Assembly: GCA_963514095.1 (NCBI GenBank)
Contig: OY741287.1
Coordinates: 13,474,944-13,538,943, forward strand
Reading direction: 5' to 3'
Source of the DNA: Eutrigla gurnardus
Taxonomy: Eukaryota > Chordata > Actinopteri > Perciformes > Triglidae
Length of the DNA stretch: 64,000 nt
How positions within the stretch are numbered: the stretch's first letter is position 1; each line of letters starts with the position of its first letter. The translations under genes and the position numbers were made by a program. Below are positions 11,433-20,741 of this stretch, one piece after another. Under the pieces are notes generated by a model that searched no databases, was not told where the DNA came from, and saw only the letters and a list, made by a program, of their open reading frames with translations.

Positions 11433-12868
11433 AAACCCTAACCACTCAGGAAGGCGACGTGGAGCAGGCGTAGGACGGCCCCCCGTCGGAACAGGTACGG
11501 GTGACGAGCGGACCTCCCGAAGGCTGCGTGGAGCAGGCGTAGGACGGCCCCCCGTCGGAACAGGAACGGGTGACGAGCGGACCTCCAGAAAGCTGCGTGG
11601 AGCAGGCGTAGGGCGGCCCCCCGTCGGAACAGGAACGGGTGACGAGCGGACCTCCCGAAGGCTGCGTGGAGCAGGCGCAGGACGGCCCCCCGTCGGAACA
11701 GGAACGGGCGAAGAGCGGGCTCCCGGACGACTGCGGGGAGCAGGCGTCGGACTGACCCCCGTCGGAACAGGAAAGGGTGACAGGCAAACCCCCAATAGGC
11801 TGCGGGGAGCAGGCGTCGGATGGACCCCCGTCGGAACAGGAAAGGGTGACAGGCAAACCCCCAATAGGCTGCGAGGAGCAGGTGTGGGACGGTCCCCTGT
11901 CTGGGCTGGCGCCGGACGATCCTCCGCCGGGACTGGTGACGGACGGGCCGCCGACTGAAGACCACTGGAGAGTGTCGATCGGGCCGCCGACTGAAGGCCA
12001 ATGGCAGGTGTCGACCGGGCCGCCGACTGAAGGCCAATGGCAGGTGTCGACCGGGCCGCCGACTGAAGGCCAATGGCAGGTGTCGACCGGGCCGCCGACT
12101 GAAGGCCACTGGCCAAGGCGTGGGCTGGTTGCTTGGCTGTGACCGAGGCGTGGGCTGGTTGCTTGGCTGTGACCGTGGCGTGGGCTGGTTGCTTGGCTGT
12201 GGCCGTAGCGTGGGCTGGATGCTTGGATGCTTGGCTGTGGCCTGGGCTGGATGCTTGGCTGGAGCTGAGGCCTGGGCTGGTAGCATGGCTGGAGCTGAGG
12301 CCTGGGCTGGTAGCATGGCTGGAGCTGAGGCCTGGGCTGGTAGCATGGCTGGAGCTGAGGCCTGGGCTGGTAGCATGGCTGGAACTGTGGCATGGGCTGG
12401 TAGCATGGCTGGAACTGTGGCATGGGCTGGTAGCTTGGACGGGCGGGCCTCCGCTGGAACTGGTGACGGACGGACCCCCCGTTAGAACCGATGTGAGCAG
12501 CATCGGGGCGGCTCGCTTCCTCATGCCGCACCTGCTCCTCGAGGCCGTCAACCGACGAGCCAACTGCCGGTTAGCCAGCTGGATGCTCCTTGGCCCTCCC
12601 AGGGCCAGACGAGTACCCCTAAACGGGTTCGGGCAGGAGCTGGGAAGCTGTGCGGTGGCTGAGACATGGTCTGGTGGCATGGCTGAGACTGCGGCATGAG
12701 CGGTTAGCATGGCTGTGACAGGGGCTGGTGGCTTAGCTGCGGCTTGAAAAAACAGTTCGCTAGCAGCAATTTGGCGTGTCCTGCTAGCAGGATTGGTAAT
12801 GAAGTCCACATACCACTGTATGACTCTAAGCCCATTAACTGCTGGGTCCTCTTTGGGTTGGTTCATTC
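11433..12868 (-). mobile_element. Internal region of LTR retrotransposon (copy B)
   Basis: This is the counterpart of 3278-4713, with the same 481-codon minus-strand repetitive ORF (12866-11421) and the same minisatellite cluster (11456-12465). One Asn-to-Ser difference is visible within the repeats. No pol domains are seen. Confidence 0.5.
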
Positions 12869-13401
12869 TGTCAGGTTCAGGGCAAAACGTGGACTTGAAA
12901 AAGAGGGGAGGCGAGGACCCAAATGCAGTTAAAAAAATGAAGATTTATTTAAATAATAATTGAGAACCAAAACTAAGACTAAAACAAAGTATCAAACAAA
13001 GAAACCACAAAGGCAAAAACGACCATTAAAGAAACACTTACAAAAAGGAACCAAAACACGAAGGGATACGGGAGGCAGGACGAGGTACAAAAATATCCAG
13101 TGACAAGAAGTGGTGCAGCATGCAGGGGAAGACAATGACGAAAGCGACATCGACAGCAACAATGAACCAACAATGAGACAGGGGAAACACAGACTATATA
13201 CACAGGGAGGCAGGGAGCTGACGAGGAACAGTTGAAACACATCAGGGCAGGCATGGTAATCAACACGAGAGGGAGGGGGAGTCAAGACAGCGGAAACAAC
13301 AAGGACCAGGAAGTACGAGACAGGAAATGACACTGAGGACAAAATAAAACAGGAAATCAAAACCAAGGAAACAGAACATGCCAAAAACACAGATCATGAC
13401 A
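12869..13401 (-). mobile_element. LTR (copy B)
   Basis: This is the counterpart of 4714-5247 with one base deleted (GACCATTAAAG here against GACCAATTAAAG in copy A). It has the same TG...CA ends in minus orientation. Confidence 0.6.
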
Positions 13402-14721
13402 ACCTGTGTATCCACCTCTACACACCCGTCTGATTTATGACCGACGTAACGGCAGTCCGTCGTCACATACTGTCAAATATGGTGAGTGTGAGAGGCTGTG
13501 AGGGCTTGAAATGGTAGAAATACAAATAAGGACATCACTCCGCATGTCGCTTTATTTTGATGATCTAAAAGTGTTGGTTTTTATTTCACATATTTTACAG
13601 CCTGATCTGAACGTCTTCCAGGATCTTATCATCCCAGACCAGACGTCATTGTCAAATCATTGATTTACTAGTTTTACTTTATGATGACATTCCTATGATT
13701 TCAAGTGTTTTATGCTCCTTAAATCTTTAATGTTAATATATCTGTGTAAATGTAATATTCCACACATGCACTTTGTCTGTGGGTAATTTCCTTCAGGTAA
13801 AGTCAGCATCAAAAGTGGGCTCAAAATGTCCGCGAGCGAGCCCTCGCGCACTTCAGGACTTGACCGTGGCATAGACCTGAACCCTCAGGGACTAAATGGC
13901 AACGAGCATCAATGGTCTTCTCTAAACCATGGCAAGGTTGTAGTATGGGCATTTCCTACTATGACAAACTATATATACGTCTTATATTCCAATTCCAAAC
14001 AAAATATAAACACTTTGAAAAGTGAAATACACTAAAGAAGAAAGGACTACTGCCACCGGCGGAGGGAGCCTATTTACCCGACAACGGCCGAGGCGGAGCG
14101 ACTCAACGTAACGCGGTTCTTCAAAGAGAGGACTTTTTCCCGCTCAGCTAACTACAGCAGCAGGAGGTGAGTTTAAATATAATAAATTATGTTTTCCATT
14201 AATATTAGGTGTAGCAACGTAAAGTAAAATCCTTCGGTTTATTTTTGGGGACGTAATATTCGTGTTTACTAATTGTTTTGTCGCTCGGTGGACCGACTCT
14301 ATCGTAGCTAGTTAGCATTAGCTAGCTAGCCTCCACTAATATGTTACTGTGGCTGCGGGTTTCACGGCTGAGTCACCGCCATGGTCACTTCCCAGCTTAG
14401 CTCTCTTAATCATTCTATTGTCCAGGAAGTTTGATAATTAATGAGCCAATGCTTTGGTAATGAATATAATTCCACTAATTACTTGTGATGACGTGGAGCA
14501 TGCTGCAGACTATGAACTCAAAACTCTGTTCTGAACGGACATTTGGCCGCGTCGCCCCCCCCTCACTGCTCCGTGTGTCTCTGCCGTCTCTGCTGCGTGT
14601 TTGTGGGGGAACAGCGGGCTGGATGACGCGCTGGAAGAGCGGACAGCGAAGCGGAGAGACCACGGAGAGAATGAGACGGACTTTGGGTCCAAGTTTACTG
14701 GAGTCGTACAGTGAAATGATT
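13402..14721. other. Intergenic stretch with CpG-rich exon-like segment (copy B)
   Basis: This is the counterpart of 5248-6567: the Harbinger-flank-like module at 13787-13877, and a GC-rich exon-like block ending in AG|GTGAGT near 14166. No gene is recognised. Confidence 0.45.
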
Positions 14722-14729
14722 CATTAAAA

Positions 14730-16909
14730 CAGGGGTGTCCAAACTACGGCCCGCGGGCCAACTGCGGCCCGCGGTCCAGTTTTTATTGGCCCGCAGCAAA
14801 TTCTGAAAATATAATTGAATATGGCCCGCACAAGAAGCTTGAGCTCAACTCTGTTGCACTTCTCAGTTTCAACACTAGATGGAGCCAGCCACGGAAACGG
14901 TGCTTCTCCACTAAGCAAAATTAAGCAAAGAAAAACTTTTACCGCGAGTCACCAGAAATGGCAGCACCGAAGAAACGCAAAATAGCAAGTGAGTGTAGAA
15001 GATTTCAAACACGGTGGGAAAATGAATATTTCTTCAAAGAAATCAACGGAAAGTGTGTCTGTTTGATTTGCAATGAAGATATTTCTGTGATGAAAGAGTA
15101 TAATGTCCGTCGGCACTATGAGACCAAGCATCAGAGCTACACATCGTACACCGGTGCCGAACGAACACAGAAAGTCAAGCAAATGGCAGCTAGCCTGCAA
15201 GCTCAACAACAGTTTTTTTTTCGTGCTAACAAAATACAGGAAAACGCCACAACAGCAAGCTATGAAGTCGCTAAACTTATTGCCCAGCACGGCAAACCGT
15301 TCTCAGACGGTGATTTCATAAAGCAGTGCCTCATCAAAGTCACAGAAATAATTTGCCCGGAAAAAGTGCAGGATTTCAACAACGTGAGCTTATCCAGAAA
15401 TACAGTGGTGCGGAGAATCGAGGACTTGTCAGCTAACTTGAAACTTCAGCTGAGAGACAAAGCTTGTGCTTTTGATTTCTACTCAATAGCATGCGATGAG
15501 AGCACAGATGCCACAGACACCGCGCAGCTGTTAATTTTTTTGCGGGGAGTAGATGATAATTTTTGCTGTACGGAGGAGCTGCTTGATATGATGAGCCTAA
15601 AAGGCACAACGACGGGTAGAGATATTTTTGAAGCTGTGTCAGAGGCAGTTGAAAAGATGGGACTTCAATGGGACAAGCTCTGTGGAGTAACAACGGATGG
15701 AGCTCCGGCCATGACGGGCGAGCGCAAAGGAATGGCATCGATGGTGTGCGCAAAGGTAAAAGAGAGCGGAGGTGAGGCTGTTAGGATGCACTGTATAATC
15801 CACCAAGAAGCACTGTGTGCCAAGACTGTCCAGCTGGGCGATGTGATGAACACTGTTGTAAAAACTGTCAACATAATTCGAGCTAGAGGACTGTACCACA
15901 GAGAATTTCAAGCTTTCCTATCTGATGTGGATGCTGAATACGGGGATGTGCTCTACCACTCTGATGTGCGCTGGCTCAGCCGCGGCTCTGTGCTGCAGCG
16001 GTTTTATTCACTGAGATCAGAAATCGACCAGTTTTTGAAAGACAAGGGCCGACCTCTTCATGAACTGAGTGACCCTCTGTGGCTGGCAGACCTGGCATTT
16101 TTAGTTGATCTTACTCATCATCTGAATACACTGAACAAGAACCTACAAGGCAAAGAACAGCTGGTGCCACACCTGTATGCGCACATGAAAGCCTTCTGTG
16201 TAAAGCTCCGCCTGTTTGAGACACAACTACGAAGCTTTAATGCTGCACACTTCCCTGCGCTGTCTGAAATCAAGTCTGCTTTTCCAAAGGCCGACCTTTC
16301 TGCTAAAAAGGAGAAATATGTGTCTGTGATTGCATCTCTCGTGACAGAATTCAACCAGCGTTTCCAAGATTTTTCTGTCATTGAAAAACAAATCAAGCTG
16401 TTCTCGACCCCCTTCCTGGTGGATGCAGAAGAAGTGGAAGAGAGTCTGCAGTTAGAACTGATTGAAATGCAATGTGATGATTCTCTGAAGAGTCAACATC
16501 AGCTTCTCTCCCTCCCTGACTTCTATCAGAGTTTGGATAATGCCAAGTTTCCTCTGATGAGACGCCACGCAAAAAGAATGATGAGCCTGTTCGGCTCAAC
16601 ATACATATGTGAACAAACATTTTCTCTGTTAAATCAGAACAAAAGCAGACTGAGAACCAGAATGACTGATAGCCATCTCTGTGAAGTCCTTCGTGTCTCA
16701 ACCACCAAACTTTCTCCTGACATGTCAGCCATCCTTCAATCCAAAGGACAGCATCACTGCTCCCACTGAGTGCAATGTTCTTCACATTATAGGTGAGTTA
16801 GAAATACACACAGTATTCATGTGTAAATATGTCACCTCTAGTGTGTGGCCCGGCCCTTTGTTTATTTTTCTGTATTTGGCCCTCACTAAAAAAACTTTGG
16901 ACACCCCTG
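14730..16909 (+). mobile_element. Intact ZBED-type hAT DNA transposon
   Basis: The 2180-bp element is bounded by CAGGGGTGTCCAAA at the left and its exact 14-bp complement at the right. It is flanked by a perfect 8-bp target-site duplication, CATTAAAA, at 14722-14729 and 16910-16917; 8-bp duplications are diagnostic of hAT elements. The single ORF at 14958-16769 is uninterrupted. It is complete by sequence, so recent insertion or current activity is possible. Confidence 0.95.
14958..16769 (+). CDS. hAT transposase, ZBED/GTF2IRD2-like
   Basis: The 603-residue protein is predicted to cut and join the element ends in the nucleus. A BED-type zinc finger lies near the N-terminus (Cys35, Cys38, His53, His58), preceded by a basic PKKRK stretch that could be a nuclear signal. 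RNase-H-fold catalytic blocks include CDESTDA (Asp180) and TTDGAPAMTG (Asp247). The C-terminus has the hAT dimerisation region, with CEQTFSLLNQNKSRLR at about residues 551-566. It resembles vertebrate ZBED5/FAM200/GTF2IRD2-type hAT proteins. It starts at the first ATG after the inverted-repeat leader and ends 140 bp before the right end. No stop or frameshift interrupts it. A host-domesticated role is unlikely because the inverted repeats and target duplication are intact. Confidence 0.9.
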   Translation: MAAPKKRKIASECRRFQTRWENEYFFKEINGKCVCLICNEDISVMKEYNVRRHYETKHQSYTSYTGAERTQKVKQMAASLQAQQQFFFRANKIQENATTASYEVAKLIAQHGKPFSDGDFIKQCLIKVTEIICPEKVQDFNNVSLSRNTVVRRIEDLSANLKLQLRDKACAFDFYSIACDESTDATDTAQLLIFLRGVDDNFCCTEELLDMMSLKGTTTGRDIFEAVSEAVEKMGLQWDKLCGVTTDGAPAMTGERKGMASMVCAKVKESGGEAVRMHCIIHQEALCAKTVQLGDVMNTVVKTVNIIRARGLYHREFQAFLSDVDAEYGDVLYHSDVRWLSRGSVLQRFYSLRSEIDQFLKDKGRPLHELSDPLWLADLAFLVDLTHHLNTLNKNLQGKEQLVPHLYAHMKAFCVKLRLFETQLRSFNAAHFPALSEIKSAFPKADLSAKKEKYVSVIASLVTEFNQRFQDFSVIEKQIKLFSTPFLVDAEEVEESLQLELIEMQCDDSLKSQHQLLSLPDFYQSLDNAKFPLMRRHAKRMMSLFGSTYICEQTFSLLNQNKSRLRTRMTDSHLCEVLRVSTTKLSPDMSAILQSKGQHHCSH

Positions 16910-16917
16910 CATTAAAA

Positions 16918-19316
16918 CGAACGTTAGAATGGGTTTTGCGTGTCCTCCGTTATGTTTTACACGACAAACGGAACGTCGGATTAAACAACACGAACGTCAG
17001 TTTGAAGGTAAAACAGTTGAGTCATAATTTCACGTCAAGCGTCTGGAAACAGTGAACTTGTTGTTACTCTGAGGTTGAGACAACCAGCCCGTCCTCCCTA
17101 CCACCGCTGTGTGTCTTCACAGCAGCAGAGAGGCTGACAGGAGAGGAGCAGTGACGTCACAGGGCTGCTTAATGCAAGTTTCAGTTGGAAACTTTCCATG
17201 GGAATTATCAGGAATTCATGGGAATAAACCTGCAATTTACAAAACTGAAGGTTGGTCCTGACCAGGGATTTTTAATATAGTTGGGGAAAATATACTTAAG
17301 CATAATTTTGACTAAAACGGACAGATTTCATGCAAATACACTTGAGAGTATGAATACTGTTATCTTATTCTACCGAGAAATGTCACGTGCACCATCCGAT
17401 TTCACACAAGCTAATGTTCAAGGAAAGTCTTTGTGTGTAAATATTGTGAAAAGACATACGTGAAGAATGCCACAAAACTGCAGCTGCATATTGTAAAGTG
17501 CAAATATAATATATGAATATTTCCAAATTCCCCAGCGTAACTTCCCATGGAAAGTCTTCAGAAAATGTACTGGAAATGTTCTGCCGCTTTACAACCCAAT
17601 CTGATACAGATACACTGCAATAATTGTCAGTCAAGTTAACTTCTACATGTTAGTCGAAAGTCATTTGGAATATAAATCTTAACTTGAAATGGGAAGTCAT
17701 ATAAACATATTCAAGTTGTTTTAACTTGAGATGGTGAGTTACAATAATGCAGACGTGTGTTTGTGTGACTCGGTAAGGGAAGTTTTCTGGCATTTATAAT
17801 GTAAAACAATTATTTGTTTTAACTGATAGTATGAAGTTGTAATAACTAGTGGTTAAAAGTAGGGCTGCAGCTATCAGATCTTTTTGTAATCGAGTAATCT
17901 ACCGATTATTCCATCGGTTTATCGAGTAATCGGATAAAAATTAACATTGTATACAGCTCCCATATACACATATATGACTATAAAAAGCAATAAAGATAAG
18001 AAAAAAGGAGAGAAGAAAGCTAAAGATGAATGTTTTTTGTTTATTTAAATCTCAACGCAAACAAAGACATCAAAATCACCTAAACTGTTTAAAAATGAAC
18101 TTAAATTGCAAAATGCCAGCTTGAAATGTCTTACAGTGAGGTCAAAGTCTTTTTACATGCCATTAATAACACCCTCAACTAATATGTATCACACTTTGCA
18201 CAGTGAAGCCCTTCTAGATCACCCAGGTACAAGATTTAAACACTAAAATAGATTATCATCTTAAAAACTGCTTCCAGGACACCATGGACACCAAAATGGA
18301 GCCACAGAAGGGTGATTCCAGGAAATGTGAAGATGCTTCAACAGGACCTCCAGCAAGCAGAGTGATTAGAGAAGTGAGTATTTTGTGCTGAGTTCAGAAT
18401 AATGGAGTCCCGTTCTCTCCAGGAGGGAGAGCTTGTGAAGCTCGGCTTTCCATCTTGCTTTAATATTCAGAGAATGGTCTCTTTTCAATATCATTTAGAT
18501 ATTCTGGTTTTGGTAAGTAGCTTCTTTTACAGGCTTTTTGAAAAATGTCTAGGATCTCCTCTCCCATTGTAGTATCATTTTTTAAATATTTTGCAGACAA
18601 AGTCCCTGATTTGTAAATACCTAAAGTGATCTTGATTCTGCAGATTAAAGTTGTTGTTAAAGGTTAAAAACCCCGTCAATCAAAAAGTCGGGCCGGAGGT
18701 AAACTTGGACGGCGTGCCTGTGTGTCGATGCTTACTTCCTGATTGCACACACTCTGCCGTCTCGAGCACTAGCGCGTGCACGTGTGTGTCGTTATCAGCT
18801 GTATCAGCAGCTCCACCCCCTTCCCCCTCAAACCGCCTCTCCTTCCACTCAGCTGTTATTGCAACATACACTTAATACGTTCAGGCTTTAACAGGCTGAC
18901 GTTTCCTTATCAGTAAACTGTTACCATGGTAACTGACTCTGTGAAGCTAACCTGCTCGCTGGCAGGTTTTCTTCAACAGACTGAGTTTCTCCCAATCTGT
19001 CTCCTCCATTTTGCTGATCCTGAACCAGCTGTGGAAACTTGCAGAGTCCTTTCCTCGTCAACCATCGATATGGAAGCACAAGTGATTCTAGCAGCCTCGC
19101 GTCTGGAGAGGATGTTGATTACTTAGTAGAACTCTTCAGTTTTACCTCACCATCCATCACACATCTGAACAATATTCTCCGGCCTTCCATTTCTTTATTT
19201 CATATCGTAATCTCAGACCAGATTCTTTGCAGATCTCATTCCAAGTTTCCATCCAGTGAAGTAGCCTACTGTCATTATTTAAACAGTGTAACCATATTTT
19301 TTACATTCATTCATAT
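16918..19316. other. Non-coding spacer with hAT-end fragment
   Basis: Around 17866-17945 lies AGGGCTGCAGCTATCAG followed by ATCGAGTAATC repeats, the typical end of a common fish hAT family; the other end was not found. A GC-richer block at 18690-18870 has only short ORFs. The rest is AT-rich and shows no splice-supported exon. Confidence 0.5.
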
Positions 19317-19767
19317 CAGAGGTCTTCAACGGCTTCCAGGCCAAGGGCCCCTTGGCTGATAGTGACACGGTGGAGGGCCCCCTATTACATATCATATTAA
19401 TCATGTTCCTTATTAAGCCGGGCCAATAATAATGTGTAGTGCAGCCTATAGTGCCATGTATACAGGTACTTTGTAATGATGTATGTATGCAATGCTAAGC
19501 CATTAAAATAATAATTGTTGACAGAAATATATATTTACAGAACATATTGTAAATCTATTTTGGCATTTCTACATCACAATTTCACATTTACACAACAATT
19601 AACATTTATATTTGCTTATTAGATGTTGTATTAATGTTCATGTGTATTTTTGAACATATTTTTAATTTTGTAAGAAAAAAAGGTTTGGGATCAAATAATG
19701 TTGGGGACCCCCTGCTGGAAATCCGTGGACCCCCTATGGGTCCAGGACCCCATGTTGAAGATCTCTG
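19317..19767. mobile_element. Short non-autonomous DNA element (hAT-like MITE)
   Basis: The left end reads CAGAGGTCTTCAACGG and the right end, reversed, CAGAGATCTTCAACAT, an imperfect ~14-bp inverted repeat 451 bp apart. The left sub-end (GGAGGGCCCCCTAT) and right sub-end (GGACCCCCTATGGG) are also related. It has no ORF. The flanks are similar (TTCATAT / TATATTCAT) but give no exact duplication, so family assignment is tentative. Confidence 0.55.
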
Positions 19768-20420
19768 GCCTATATTCATGAATGTTATTGAATTGTGTTC
19801 ATGAAGCTGTTCATGTTGTTCAGCAAAGGTTCACCGTGCATCAGTTTATGACCGGCTGGTCCCATAACCAGACTGTGAGCCCCCCTCACTCCCTCTCTTT
19901 GATTCTGGTTGTAATGTATTGATAAAGCGCTGGATCACTATTGTAAAGTTCACCCTGTATGTCCCTCCTCAGCCACCGTACCTGTCAAAGTTGTTTTCTA
20001 GAGTATTTGAGCGCCAGATTAAAGCGGTGCAGGAGGCCGTGACAAAGGTGGAACCCCTCTGGAGGCCGAATGCAGCTAAAATAACACAAACAGTTTCTCA
20101 TCATCATTTTCCTGCTACGAGTTTGAGAGACGATGTTTGAATTCAGAAGTTAGAAGGAATCCAACAGGAATGGACAGCTCGGAGCTTCCTGCAGAGATCC
20201 ACATCCACTGAATCTCTTTGGCTTTTGGACTGTTGGTCGGACAAAACAAGACATTTAAAGACTTCACCTCGGATTCTGACAGACTGGGCTGCACATTTTA
20301 TACCGTTTACTGGTGTTTTATAGACTCAATGATTGATTACTAAAACATTCAATAGATCCATCAACAGTTAATATAAGCTGTCATCCAGTCTCCTCTGAAA
20401 GACTTGATGTTGAAACATCG
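19768..20420. other. Upstream spacer of the SRCR gene
   Basis: A 73-codon open stretch at 19919-20140 contains an exon-like part after TCCTCAG near 19970 (PPYLSKLFSRVFERQIKAV). I do not recognise it, and it has no donor or partner exon. Nothing else is supported. Confidence 0.35.
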
Positions 20421-20646
20421 AGCGGAAATAATAAGACCACACTGACAGCATTAATCTCATAAGAACATCTAAGTGGTTTCCTGGTTGTCATAGTAACAGT
20501 CATGTAATGTCATCAGTAGGTAGATTCTTGTCCGATTAAAAGTTTTTTAGTTTCCCAGAAATGCAGTTCTGAGAAATGTTTTTAAGTAAAGAGTAAAGCT
20601 CCACCTCTTCCTGTACACAGATCTACATTGAGGACAGCGCAGGTCT
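20421..20646 (+). promoter_or_regulatory. SRCR gene promoter/5'UTR module
   Basis: This segment precedes the receptor's first coding exon by 53 bp and recurs at 7202-7424 and 46307-46527, so it is a conserved, duplicated unit. It contains two TTCNNNGAA motifs and an AT-rich TTTTTAAGTAAA (about 20579-20590) that could place transcription initiation. Promoter function is inferred from position. Confidence 0.5.
20552..20575 (+). promoter_or_regulatory. Pair of STAT-type (GAS) motifs
   Basis: TTCCCAGAA (20552-20560) and TTCTGAGAA (20567-20575) both fit the palindromic TTCN3GAA consensus of STAT dimers, with 6 bp between them. Paired GAS sites can support cooperative STAT binding. They lie 124-147 bp upstream of the start codon of an immune-type receptor and are kept in both duplicate modules. 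Confidence 0.45.
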
Positions 20647-20698
20647 TTATCAGAGCAGAGACAGACAGGCGGGCAGACAGACGGTCTACCTGCACATC

Positions 20699-20741
20699 AT
20701 GGACCCCCTGTTGGTGCTGGTGCTGTTGCTGTGGATCTCAG
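20699..20741 (+). CDS. SRCR receptor exon 1: signal peptide
   Basis: MDPLLVLVLLLWIS plus one base of the next codon; a short, strongly hydrophobic leader ending in a GTAGGA donor (phase 1). The start is chosen because it is the only ATG in frame with a secretory leader and a donor directly follows. It is too short to appear as a long ORF. Confidence 0.8.

Larger units (their letters stand above)
7193..15346. repeat. Tandem segmental duplication, copy B (complete unit)
   Basis: This is the full unit: SRCR-promoter-like module, Tc1 remnant, ZNF862-like hAT remnant, DZIP1 exons, LTR-retrotransposon piece and the first part of a ZBED-type hAT. Unlike copy A, it continues past 15346 into the rest of the intact hAT. 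The unit's right breakpoint therefore lies inside the hAT and its left breakpoint near 7193-7202. A third, older copy of the left half lies at 46307-50856. Confidence 0.9.
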
